A DNA stretch of 22,185 nt from Clostridia bacterium (GTDB lineage: Bacteria; Bacillota; DSM-521; Neomoorellales; Neomoorellaceae). A program made the translations under genes and the position numbers. The notes under the pieces are model-generated. The model worked only from the letters and a program-made list of their open reading frames with translations. It had not been told where the DNA came from and ran no database searches. Shown in pieces: positions 7,043 through 16,690 of the stretch. Position 1 is the first letter of the stretch, and each line of letters starts with the position of its first letter. The stretch spans positions 1 to 22,185 of the forward strand of contig JASUSX010000005.1 of NCBI GenBank assembly GCA_030445875.1. Reading direction: 5' to 3'.

Positions 7043-7480
7043 TTGAAGAAGGACGTACTGGTAAGGGTCAAGGGCACCCAGACCAACGACCTGGGAGAGC
7101 AAGATTCCATTGAACTGGTTACCGAAGGTCGCTTCTTCATCCGGGATCAACACTACTACATCCTTTACAATGAAACCAGTCTATCGGGAATGGAGGGTAC
7201 CACCACATCCTTGAAGGTTGAGCCCCGGCGGGTAACCCTGAACCGGATGGGTACGGCCGAGCACAAGACCACCTTTGAAGCAGGCATCTTAAACGCCGGT
7301 TTTTATGTAACTCCCTACGGTACCATGAAGATTACCGTATTACCTTCTAAAGTGGAAGTTGACTTGACAGAACGGGGCGGAAGTATTAATCTAGAGTATG
7401 AGTTGCAGGTCGGCCACGAGAAAATCAGCGATAACCAGTTAGAGATTACGGTCGAGCACCTGGAAAACTACGCGGGATAG
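7043..7480 (+). CDS. DUF1934 beta-barrel protein (YwiB-like)
   Basis: About 145 residues of the DUF1934 family, to which B. subtilis YwiB belongs. Lipocalin-like beta strands dominate: KDVLVRVKGTQ, IELVTEGRFFIRDQHYYILYNE, then TTTSLKVEPRRVTLNRMG and the C-terminal LEYELQVGHEKISDNQLEITVE. No enzyme motif or signal peptide is visible and the function is unknown. I prefer TTG 7043 because AAAGGA (7027-7032) lies 10 nt upstream; GTG 7034, three codons earlier, is only 1-2 nt from that site. It sits 15 nt before argS, matching the ywiB-argS neighbourhood of Bacillus, and is likely co-transcribed with it. Confidence 0.85.
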   Translation: MKKDVLVRVKGTQTNDLGEQDSIELVTEGRFFIRDQHYYILYNETSLSGMEGTTTSLKVEPRRVTLNRMGTAEHKTTFEAGILNAGFYVTPYGTMKITVLPSKVEVDLTERGGSINLEYELQVGHEKISDNQLEITVEHLENYAG

Positions 7481-7495
7481 GAGTACAGGCAAGGC

Positions 7496-9178
7496 GTGAA
7501 TATCATACAGGAAACCAAAAGGCGGCTGGCAGTGGCCCTGGGGGATGCCGCTGCCGCTGCCCGGGCAGCCGGCGAGATCAGTTTTGATGAGCTGCCCGAT
7601 TTTGTAATTGAGGCGCCGCGGGATAAATCTCACGGCGATTTTGCTGCTAACCTGGCGATGTTGCTGGCCAAGCAGGCGCGCCAGTCGCCCAGGAATGTAG
7701 CTGCCGCTCTGGTGCGGCACCTGGAAATACCCCAACCCGGCGTGGCCAGAATTGAGGTGGCCGGACCGGGCTTTATTAATTTTACCCTGGACCAGAGCTG
7801 GCTCCTGCCCGTCCTGCCGGCCGTCCTGGCTGAAGACGAGCACTACGGCTGGTCCAATATCGGCCAGGGGGTCAAGGTCCAGGTAGAGTTTGTCAGCGCC
7901 AACCCCACCGGGCTCCTGCACATGGGCAACGCCCGGGGCGCGGCCCTGGGCGATAGCATTGCCAACCTCCTGACAGCCACCGGTTATGAAGTTTGCCGCG
8001 AATTCTATATCAATGATGCCGGTAACCAGATCGAGAACTTCGGCCTCTCCCTGGAGGCCCGCTACCTCCAGGCCTTTGGCCAGGAGGCAGAAGTCCCCCC
8101 CGACGGCTACCACGGGGAGGACCTGGTGGCGACGGTGCGCCATTTTATCGCCCGGTACGGGGATAAGTACCTGGATGCCGACCCGACCTTGAGACGGGAG
8201 ATGCTGGTCCGTTTTGCCCTGGAAGAAAAGCTGGCCGCCATCCGCCAGGTGCTGGAGGACTTCGGCGTAGTCTATGATGTCTGGTTCAGCGAGCAGTACC
8301 TCCACGATTCCGGGGCCGTCGCCCGGGCCATAACCGACCTGGAGAAAAACGGCTATATATACGAAAAGGACGGCGCCCTGTGGTTTAAGGCCAGCGACTT
8401 CGGCGAAGAAAAAGACGAAGTGCTTGTCCGCAAGAACGGCCTGCCGACCTACTTCGCCGCCGACATCGCCTACCACCGCAACAAATTTGAGCGCGGTTTC
8501 CAGCGGGTCATCAATATCTGGGGGGCCGACCACCACGGCCATGTGGCCCGCCTGAAAGGCGCCCTCCAGGCCCTGGGTTACGACCCGGGCCGCCTGGAGG
8601 TAGTCCTCATGCAACTGGTCCGCCTCTACCAGGGTGGCGAGGTTTTACGCATGTCCAAGCGTACCGGCCACTATGTCACCTTGAATGAGTTGATCGAAGA
8701 GGTCGGCCGGGACGCAGCGCGCTACTTCTTTGTCATGCTCAAAAGCGACAGCCACCTGGAGTTTGACCTGGACCTGGCCCGGTCCCAGTCGGCCGATAAT
8801 CCCGTTTACTACGTCCAGTACGCCCACGCCCGGATCTGCAGCATCCTGCGCCTGGCGAAGGAGAGGGGCCTGGCAGTACCCCCGGCGCGGGAGGCCAACC
8901 TGGATCTGTTAAGGGAGCCGGCCGAGGTGGAGCTAATCAAGCAGGTCGCCTCCCTGCCGGAAACGGTGGCCGGGGCGGCCCTGGCCCTGGAACCCCACCG
9001 CCTTACCCGTTTTGCCCACGACCTGGCCAGCCTGTTCCATAGCTTTTATACCACCTGCCGGGTGCTGGCCGACGACCCGGAACTGTGCCAGGCGCGCCTG
9101 GTGCTGGTAGAAGCAACCCGCATCACCTTACGCAACGTCCTCTACCTCCTGGGAGTCACCGCCCCGGAACGGATGTAA
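7496..9178 (+). CDS. argS: Arginyl-tRNA synthetase
   Basis: A class I synthetase that attaches arginine to tRNA-Arg. The 560 residues hold the N-terminal additional domain (about 1-110, with RDKSHGDFAANLAMLLAK), the HIGH-type motif HMGN at about 142-145 in SANPTGLLHMGNARG, the KMSKS-equivalent RMSKRTGHYVTL, and the C-terminal anticodon-binding helical domain (DALR type, with ADNPVYYVQYAHARICSI at its start). Length is typical. Start GTG 7496 has AGGAG (7479-7483) 12 nt upstream, a slightly long spacing. No T-box or other leader precedes it. Confidence 0.96.
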   Translation: MNIIQETKRRLAVALGDAAAAARAAGEISFDELPDFVIEAPRDKSHGDFAANLAMLLAKQARQSPRNVAAALVRHLEIPQPGVARIEVAGPGFINFTLDQSWLLPVLPAVLAEDEHYGWSNIGQGVKVQVEFVSANPTGLLHMGNARGAALGDSIANLLTATGYEVCREFYINDAGNQIENFGLSLEARYLQAFGQEAEVPPDGYHGEDLVATVRHFIARYGDKYLDADPTLRREMLVRFALEEKLAAIRQVLEDFGVVYDVWFSEQYLHDSGAVARAITDLEKNGYIYEKDGALWFKASDFGEEKDEVLVRKNGLPTYFAADIAYHRNKFERGFQRVINIWGADHHGHVARLKGALQALGYDPGRLEVVLMQLVRLYQGGEVLRMSKRTGHYVTLNELIEEVGRDAARYFFVMLKSDSHLEFDLDLARSQSADNPVYYVQYAHARICSILRLAKERGLAVPPAREANLDLLREPAEVELIKQVASLPETVAGAALALEPHRLTRFAHDLASLFHSFYTTCRVLADDPELCQARLVLVEATRITLRNVLYLLGVTAPERM

Positions 9179-11937
<2,759 letters not shown>

Positions 11938-11967
11938 TTTTTCTATCGCTACAAGGGGTTGCTGCCC

Positions 11968-13209
11968 ATGGAACTACTAGCCCAACTCACCCGGCTGGCC
12001 GGGCCGCGCTGGATCGAAATCGAAGCCACGGCCCTGGAGCATAACCTGCGGGCCGTCAAAGGCCTGCTCCAGCCCTCTACGCGCCTCCTGGCCGTCATCA
12101 AAGCGGACGCTTACGGTGCCGGCGCCGTCGAGGCGGCCCGTATCTTCCTGGCCGCAGGAGCGGAGTACCTGGGGGTTACCACCCTGGCCGAAGGTCGGGA
12201 GTTGCGCCAGGCGGGCATCACCGCGCCCATCCTCTTGATGAGCCCTCTGCTGCCGGAAGAACTGCCGTCAGCCATCGAGCAGGACCTCACCCTCACCGTC
12301 AGCAGCCGGTCCGGGGCGGAAGCAGTGGGTGCGGCGGCGGCCATGGCCGGCCGCCAGGCCCGGGTGCACCTCAAGGTAGAAACCGGCCTGCAGCGTACCG
12401 GCCTGGAACCGGCGGAGGTTGTTCCTCTGGCCCGGGAAATGCTGGCCTGGCCCGGGGTAGCGGTGGAGGGCCTTTACAGCCACCTGGCTGAAGCCGCCCG
12501 GCCGGCAGCCGCCCGTCGCCAGCTGGAGTGTTTCATGAGAGTCTTGCAAGAACTGGCAGCGCAACAAATAACCATCCCCTTCAAGCATATCTGCAACAGC
12601 ACCGGCCTCCTGCTGCACCCGGAGATGCACCTCGACCTGGTCCGGGCCGGCACCCTCCTGTATGGCCAGTTTCCCTACCAGGCACCCCGCCGGGGCCTGA
12701 CCCTGAAGGATCCCTGGCGCTTTAAGACCCGCATCCTTTTTATCCATGAGGTGGGACCCGGTACCCCGGTGGGCTACGGCGGCGACTATATTGTTAAAAA
12801 GGCCACCCGCCTGGCCGTGATCCCGGTGGGTTACGCCGACGGCTTTGCCCTTACACCCGTGAGCCGGCCCAAGAATTTGAGCGACCTGGCCCGCTACCTG
12901 GTCAAAACCGTTCTGGCTTACTTGGGCCGCGGCGGCGGGGAAGGCACAGCAGCATACGTTGCCGGGCAGAGGGCGCCAGTGGTGGGCCGAGTAGGTATGC
13001 AGCTATCCATCATCGATGTCGGCCACATGGCGGGAGTAAAGGTCGGCCAGGTGATAGAATTAGACCTGCGCCGGCCGACGGCCGGTAGCCGCCTGCCCCG
13101 GGTCTATTGCCGGGCCGGACGCCCTTACTTGATGCGGACAACCGCGGGAGAATGGCTGGCGGTGGTCAGACCTGACCGACAAAATTTTGTTCCACAAGCA
13201 GGAATTTAA
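11968..13209 (+). CDS. alr: Alanine racemase (divergent)
   Basis: A fold-type III PLP enzyme interconverting L- and D-alanine for peptidoglycan. The PLP lysine is K45 in AVIKADAYGAGA and the catalytic tyrosine is Y270 in GTPVGYGGDY. HLKVETGLQRTG and GLYSHLAEA are family segments. It is longer than usual (413 residues) owing to extra sequence around 298-335, and the common GRVCMDQ motif is replaced by GRVGMQLS, so the usual Asp is absent. I prefer ATG 11968, 9 nt after AAGGGG (11953-11958), over TTG 11959. A paralogue with altered substrate range is possible. The C-terminus overlaps a sigma-H-like -35 element for spo0F. Confidence 0.9.
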   Translation: MELLAQLTRLAGPRWIEIEATALEHNLRAVKGLLQPSTRLLAVIKADAYGAGAVEAARIFLAAGAEYLGVTTLAEGRELRQAGITAPILLMSPLLPEELPSAIEQDLTLTVSSRSGAEAVGAAAAMAGRQARVHLKVETGLQRTGLEPAEVVPLAREMLAWPGVAVEGLYSHLAEAARPAAARRQLECFMRVLQELAAQQITIPFKHICNSTGLLLHPEMHLDLVRAGTLLYGQFPYQAPRRGLTLKDPWRFKTRILFIHEVGPGTPVGYGGDYIVKKATRLAVIPVGYADGFALTPVSRPKNLSDLARYLVKTVLAYLGRGGGEGTAAYVAGQRAPVVGRVGMQLSIIDVGHMAGVKVGQVIELDLRRPTAGSRLPRVYCRAGRPYLMRTTAGEWLAVVRPDRQNFVPQAGI

Positions 13210-13227
13210 TAACCAATAGCCAAATAT
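13198..13227 (+). promoter_or_regulatory. Sigma-H-like promoter upstream of spo0F
   Basis: GCAGGAATT (13198-13206) fits the sigma-H -35 consensus RNAGGAWWW completely. After 12 nt, GCCAAATAT (13219-13227) fits RNNGAATWW except A for G. In B. subtilis spo0F is transcribed from a sigma-H promoter, so the match is in the right place. It overlaps the last codons of alr. Confidence 0.55.
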
Positions 13228-13257
13228 AGTATTTAGCGAAGTAGGAGCGGAGTTACT

Positions 13258-13296
13258 ATGGAAGGGGGCTCTGGGAACCGCCGGAATCGGAGGTGA
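13258..13296 (+). CDS. Possible 12-codon leader ORF before spo0F
   Basis: ATG 13258 follows AGGAGCGGAG (13243-13252) with 5 nt spacing and encodes MEGGSGNRRNRR, ending at TGA 13294-13296. The stop lies inside the GGAGGTGA ribosome site of spo0F, so translating this ORF could expose or occlude that site. The peptide is basic and resembles nothing I know. It may be accidental. Confidence 0.3.
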   Translation: MEGGSGNRRNRR

Positions 13297-13302
13297 GCTG
13301 GT

Positions 13303-13707
13303 CTGGCAGAAAAAAAGATTATGGTAATAGACGACCAGCCCGGTGTACGCCGTTTAATCTGTGAGGCATTAAAGCAGGGCGGCTATAACCTGTGTGTGGC
13401 CACCGAGGGGAAGGAAGCCCTCGCAAAACTTACCAGCGAAGTGCCGGACCTGGTTATTTTGGACATGAAGATGCCAGGTATGAGCGGAATGGAATTCTTA
13501 AAAGAAATGCGTAAACTATCTTACAGTTTGCCGGTCATAGTTATAACGGCCTATAATGATCTGGACCTGGTGGAGCAGGCTAGTAAGTATGGCGCGAGCC
13601 ATTTCTTGCAAAAACCCTTCGACATCCAGCAGCTTTACCGGCTGGTGAGGGGTCTCTGCAGCCAGGATTTCGCCGGGTTCAAGCAATTGGCCAGTTGTAA
13701 CGGGTAA
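13303..13707 (+). CDS. spo0F: Sporulation response regulator Spo0F
   Basis: A single receiver domain with no output domain: the phosphorelay intermediate that takes phosphate from sporulation kinases and passes it to Spo0B/Spo0A, or in clostridial-type organisms a Spo0F-like regulator. I start at CTG 13303, giving MAEKKIMVIDDQ and 134 residues. A perfect 8-nt ribosome site GGAGGTGA (13289-13296) lies 6 nt upstream. With this start the acidic pair is D10/D11, the phosphorylated residue D54 (VILDMKMPG), T82 and K104 (QKPFD), the same numbers as in B. subtilis Spo0F. The ATG at 13321 would remove the first beta strand and has no ribosome site. It lies between pyrG and fba, as in Bacillus. Confidence 0.88.
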   Translation: MAEKKIMVIDDQPGVRRLICEALKQGGYNLCVATEGKEALAKLTSEVPDLVILDMKMPGMSGMEFLKEMRKLSYSLPVIVITAYNDLDLVEQASKYGASHFLQKPFDIQQLYRLVRGLCSQDFAGFKQLASCNG

Positions 13708-13725
13708 AAGGAAAAACATCAGTGC

Positions 13726-13755
13726 GGGGCTTGCCTAAAGCAAGCTCCTTTTAAT
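13726..13755 (+). terminator. Intrinsic terminator after spo0F
   Basis: Stem GGGGCTTGC (13726-13734) with GCAAGCTCC (13740-13748; one G-U pair), loop CTAAA, then TTTTAATT. It separates spo0F from the next gene. Confidence 0.85.
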
Positions 13756-13820
13756 TGTCTGCGGGGCAGGAATTTTCCTGGCCACGGCGAATATGGAAGG
13801 GCATAAGGAGGATTCTCAGG

Positions 13821-14498
13821 ATGCTAATCCCCACGCTCAATGTGGTGGCTTTACGTTGCCCATCCTGCGGCCGCCTGGAGTTTCGCGGCCTTTCCCTTTT
13901 CAGTTTCGCCGGTGGCCGGTCCTGGCAGGCGGAGTGCAGCTGTGGCGCTAACCTTGTAGTCATCAGCAGAAAAAAAGGCCGGCATTTCTACCTGCAATAC
14001 CATTGCGGCATGTGTGAGTGTTTCCATGTCAGCCTTTATTCCCGCCAGGAACTATGGTCGCGGAAACTCCTGACCCTCACCTGCCCGGAAACGGAACTGG
14101 AGGTAGGTTTTATCGGGCCGCGGGAAAAGGTGCAGCGGGCGGTCCAGCGCCATGACCGTACCCTGGCCGAGGTGGCGGAAGACCTGGGCTTCGGCGATTA
14201 CTTCGAGGAACCGGAGGTTATGTACGACCTTCTTACCCTCATTTACAGCCTGGCCAGGGAAGGCCACGTCAGCTGCGATTGCGGTAATGAAGACATTGAA
14301 ATTGAGATCTTTCCCGGCCACCTGCAATTACGCTGCCAGGCCTGCCGGGCGGAAAAGACCCTGGCGGCGGCCACCAGTAGGGACCTGGAAGCTGTGGAAG
14401 CCCTGGGGGAGATCCGCCTGCCCGGTCATCTGGTCCAGAAAAACGAAACCACCGCCAGGCAGCGTTACCGCCGCCGGCGCCGTAAATCGCCGGGATAA
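13821..14498 (+). CDS. Zinc-ribbon protein of unknown function
   Basis: I do not recognise the family. The 225 residues contain twelve cysteines, mostly in ribbon-like pairs: C13-x2-C16 with C39-x-C41, C62-x2-C65-x-C67, and C152-x-C154 with C172-x2-C175. A helical stretch (about 100-148) separates the two ribbon regions and the tail is strongly basic (RQRYRRRRRK near 213-222). Binding of one or two zinc ions and contact with nucleic acid are plausible but inferred. Start ATG 13821 follows AAGGAGGA (13805-13812); the frame is open further upstream to 13755 but without a ribosome site. There is no signal peptide. It sits between spo0F and fba, a position with no counterpart in Bacillus. Confidence 0.8.
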   Translation: MLIPTLNVVALRCPSCGRLEFRGLSLFSFAGGRSWQAECSCGANLVVISRKKGRHFYLQYHCGMCECFHVSLYSRQELWSRKLLTLTCPETELEVGFIGPREKVQRAVQRHDRTLAEVAEDLGFGDYFEEPEVMYDLLTLIYSLAREGHVSCDCGNEDIEIEIFPGHLQLRCQACRAEKTLAAATSRDLEAVEALGEIRLPGHLVQKNETTARQRYRRRRRKSPG

Positions 14499-14566
14499 TA
14501 AACGGAGAAGCAAAGGGAATAAAGCCGGCAAGGTAAGGGCTAATATATTATAAAGGAGTTGAGCCT

Positions 14567-15433
14567 ATGCCCCTCGTTACTCTGGCCGAAGTGCTGAAAG
14601 AAGCCGATGCCCGGGGCTATGCCGTAGGAGCCTTCAACTGCAACAACATGGAGATCGTCCAGGCCATTATCGCTGCCGCCGAGGCGGAAGGCGCCCCGGT
14701 CATTATCCAGGCCAGCCAGGGAGCCATAAAATACGCCGGTCTGGACTACATAACCGCCCTGGTGCGGGTGGCCGCGGCTGCCACCTCCATCCCGGTGGTC
14801 CTGCACCTGGACCATGGTACAGACTTCGACCAGGTCCTGCGCTGCCTGCGGGCTGGCTTCACCTCGGTCATGATCGATGGCTCCAAGTATCCCCTGGCCG
14901 AGAACATCGCCCTGACCCGGCGCGTAGTGGAGATTGCCCACGCCATGGGCGCTTCCGTGGAAGGCGAACTGGGCCGGATTGGCGGGACAGAGGAGCACAT
15001 CAGCGTGTCCGCGCGCGAAGCGACCATGACCGACCCGGAGGAAGCCCGGCGTTTTGCCGCCGAGACGGGCGTGGACGCCCTGGCTATAGCCATTGGTACG
15101 GCCCACGGCCGCTATTACGGTACTCCCCACCTCGATTTTGACCGCCTGGCAACCATTGACCGCCAGGTCCCCACCCCCCTTGTACTCCACGGCTCTTCCG
15201 GCGTGCCCGATGCCGACATTCGCCGTGCCGTAGAGTTGGGTGTCCGCAAGATCAACATCGATACCGACATCCGCATTGCCTTTCTCGAAGCTACCCGCCA
15301 GGCCCTGGCCGCCGACCCCGAAGAAATCGACCCGCGCAAGGTTTTAGGGCCGGCCCGCGAGGCCGCCACCGCCGTTATCCGCCATAAAATGCAGGTTTTC
15401 GGCTGCGCTGGCCGGGCCAGAGCCACCCATTGA
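14567..15433 (+). CDS. fba: Class II fructose-1,6-bisphosphate aldolase
   Basis: A zinc-dependent aldolase of glycolysis and gluconeogenesis, 288 residues. The catalytic Asp D82 and zinc ligand H83 lie in HLDHGTDFD; VEGELGRIGG (about 131-140), H180 in GTAHGRYYG and H208 in LHGSSG complete the metal and substrate site. The C-terminal INIDTDIRIAF segment is typical of the FbaA/GatY subfamily. Start ATG 14567 follows AAAGGAGTTGA. It sits downstream of spo0F as in B. subtilis, but with the zinc-ribbon gene in between. Tagatose-bisphosphate aldolase (GatY/KbaY) is a near relative and cannot be excluded, yet context favours Fba. Confidence 0.94.
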   Translation: MPLVTLAEVLKEADARGYAVGAFNCNNMEIVQAIIAAAEAEGAPVIIQASQGAIKYAGLDYITALVRVAAAATSIPVVLHLDHGTDFDQVLRCLRAGFTSVMIDGSKYPLAENIALTRRVVEIAHAMGASVEGELGRIGGTEEHISVSAREATMTDPEEARRFAAETGVDALAIAIGTAHGRYYGTPHLDFDRLATIDRQVPTPLVLHGSSGVPDADIRRAVELGVRKINIDTDIRIAFLEATRQALAADPEEIDPRKVLGPAREAATAVIRHKMQVFGCAGRARATH

Positions 15434-15502
15434 AGATTCGCATATTCTTCCTCCCGGAGGTTAACCTATAAAGGGAAACCTGCCCGGAGGAGGTGAAACG
15501 AG

Positions 15503-15655
15503 ATGGCTGGCATTAAGTGCGGCGTGGAAGAGTGCCATTTCTGGGACAACATGGCCTGTACCGCCGATGCTATTGAAGTCAGGTCTAGTGGCGACCGCAA
15601 AGTAACCACATCTGATGGGACGGCCTGCCATACCTTCCGTCCTAAAAGGAAATAG
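15503..15655 (+). CDS. DUF1540 small Cys-rich protein
   Basis: A 50-residue protein reading MAGIKCGVEECHFWDNMACT, then ADAIEVRSS and a final TACHTF. The spacing of C6, C11, C19 and C44 with the conserved N and the closing TF matches DUF1540, a family common in spore-forming Firmicutes and thought to bind metal. Function is unknown. A very strong ribosome site, GGAGGAGGTGA (15486-15496), lies 6 nt before ATG 15503. It follows fba by 69 nt on the same strand. Confidence 0.85.
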   Translation: MAGIKCGVEECHFWDNMACTADAIEVRSSGDRKVTTSDGTACHTFRPKRK

Positions 15656-15693
15656 CGTCCTCTCACCAGCAAACGCGGGAAAATGAAAACTTC

Positions 15694-15887
15694 AGTATAG
15701 GTGAGGCAGATTCCCTTCGAGCGCTGGTTGCCCCATTATACTTGTATCGAACTCGGCCGGCCTCGGGTGCGGCCACAACTCAGCCTGGCAGGCCTCAAAC
15801 AGGTGGACCACGCTTTTCCTCGGCCAGCCTTGTTCTTTTGAACTAAGGGCAGAGGCGCCCTCTGGGAATCTGTCTCACCCCATAACT
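15694..15887 (+). ncRNA. ssrS: 6S-like structured RNA (SsrS candidate)
   Basis: This is the core of a 368-nt gene-free stretch. GGTGAGGCAGATTCCC (15700-15715) pairs with GGGAATCTGTCTCACC (15864-15879), 16 bp with one G-U. Pairing continues inward through GAG/CTC, CGC/GCG (15722-15724 with 15855-15857) and TGCCC/GGGCA (15729-15733 with 15847-15851). It then opens into a bubble whose 3' strand carries a small GTTC-TTTT-GAAC hairpin (15832-15843) followed by AAGGG. A GC-rich arm (15755-15766 with 15818-15829, mismatched) closes the distal end. Length (about 180-194 nt), closing stem, central bubble with a 3' hairpin and terminal arm match 6S RNA, which binds the housekeeping RNA polymerase. The TTCG..GCG..CCCC and CTTG..GAAC..AAGGG strings resemble those of E. 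coli 6S. No convincing promoter is visible. Confidence 0.58.
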
Positions 15888-15930
15888 ATCCTTCGCGGCC
15901 TCTTGCTAATTGCACTTTTTACCACTGTTA

Positions 15931-15960
15931 GCAGGAATTTAGCAGCCTCGTGGTGAATGA
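15931..15960 (+). promoter_or_regulatory. Sigma-H-like promoter upstream of fsa
   Basis: GCAGGAATT (15931-15939) fits the sigma-H -35 consensus RNAGGAWWW. After 12 nt, GGTGAATGA (15952-15960) carries a full GAAT with one mismatch in the last two bases. The surrounding 12-mer AGCAGGAATTTA is identical to that before spo0F. Transcription would start near 15967, 57 nt before fsa. Confidence 0.5.
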
Positions 15961-16023
15961 TTAACCAGGACCTTCCCACCCTCACTTCCCCTTCCCACAT
16001 CTTTCTTCGGAGGTGCCTCGCGT

Positions 16024-16671
16024 ATGCGCATTTTTATCGATACAGCCAATGTTGAGGAGATTAAAGCAGCCAATGATCTGGGTATAATTTCAGGTGTAAC
16101 TACCAATCCCTCCCTCATTGCCCGGGAAGGACGCAATTTTCGCCAGGTAGTAGAAGAGATCGTGGCCATCGTTGACGGCCCCATCAGCGCGGAGGTAATC
16201 AGCACCGAAGCCGGGGCCATGATCGCCGAAGCCAGGGAACTGGCAGCCATCCACCCCAACATCGTCATCAAAATCCCCATGATCGCCGAGGGACTCAAAG
16301 CCGTCAAGGAACTGACCGCCAGGGGCATTAAAACCAACGTTACCCTGGTCTTTTCCGCCAACCAGGCCTTGCTCGCCGCCCTGGCGGGGGCCACCTACGT
16401 CAGCCCCTTTGTCGGCCGCCTGGATGATGCCGGCCATGACGGGATGCAGGTGGTAGCTGACATTGTACCTATTTATGCTCAGTACGGTTTGGAAACCCAG
16501 ATTATTGCCGCCAGCATCCGCCACCCCCTGCATGTCCTGCAGGCCGCCCGCCTGGGCGCTGACATCGCCACCGTCCCCTATAAGGTTATTATGCAAATGG
16601 TCAAGCACCCCCTGACCGATGCCGGGCTGGCCAGGTTCCTGGCTGACTGGGAGAAGGTCAGGGATAAGTAA
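16024..16671 (+). CDS. fsa: Fructose-6-phosphate aldolase / small transaldolase
   Basis: A 215-residue class I aldolase of the small transaldolase family (TalC/FSA, B. subtilis YwjH). [14 protein letters not shown] and [10 protein letters not shown] are the N-terminal motifs. K83 in VIKIPM forms the Schiff base. The later motifs [28 protein letters not shown] and [10 protein letters not shown] are complete. It either transfers dihydroxyacetone units in the pentose phosphate pathway or cleaves fructose 6-phosphate; sequence alone does not settle this. Start ATG 16024 follows GGAGGTG (16009-16015). It lies 19 nt before rho and downstream of fba, matching the fbaA-ywjH-rho order of Bacillus apart from murAA and glpX, which are missing here. 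Confidence 0.94.
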   Translation: MRIFIDTANVEEIKAANDLGIISGVTTNPSLIAREGRNFRQVVEEIVAIVDGPISAEVISTEAGAMIAEARELAAIHPNIVIKIPMIAEGLKAVKELTARGIKTNVTLVFSANQALLAALAGATYVSPFVGRLDDAGHDGMQVVADIVPIYAQYGLETQIIAASIRHPLHVLQAARLGADIATVPYKVIMQMVKHPLTDAGLARFLADWEKVRDK

Positions 16672-16690
16672 CTACGGAGGTTATATACAT

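Noticed and set aside
7439..8614. A 391-codon open frame on the minus strand across argS
   Set aside because: It lies wholly opposite a clear argS reading frame, arises from GC-rich codon bias and shows no domain or ribosome site.
14540..15190. A 216-codon minus-strand frame across fba
   Set aside because: Antisense shadow of the aldolase with no recognisable motif.
15656..15930. A metabolite riboswitch for fsa
   Set aside because: The structure is closed by a long stem well before fsa, no terminator or anti-ribosome-site alternative is visible, and 6S architecture explains it better.
15898..15935. Hairpin CTTGCTAA/TTAGCAGG as a terminator of the 6S-like RNA
   Set aside because: The T-run lies in the loop rather than after the stem, and the right arm overlaps the sigma-H-like -35 element.
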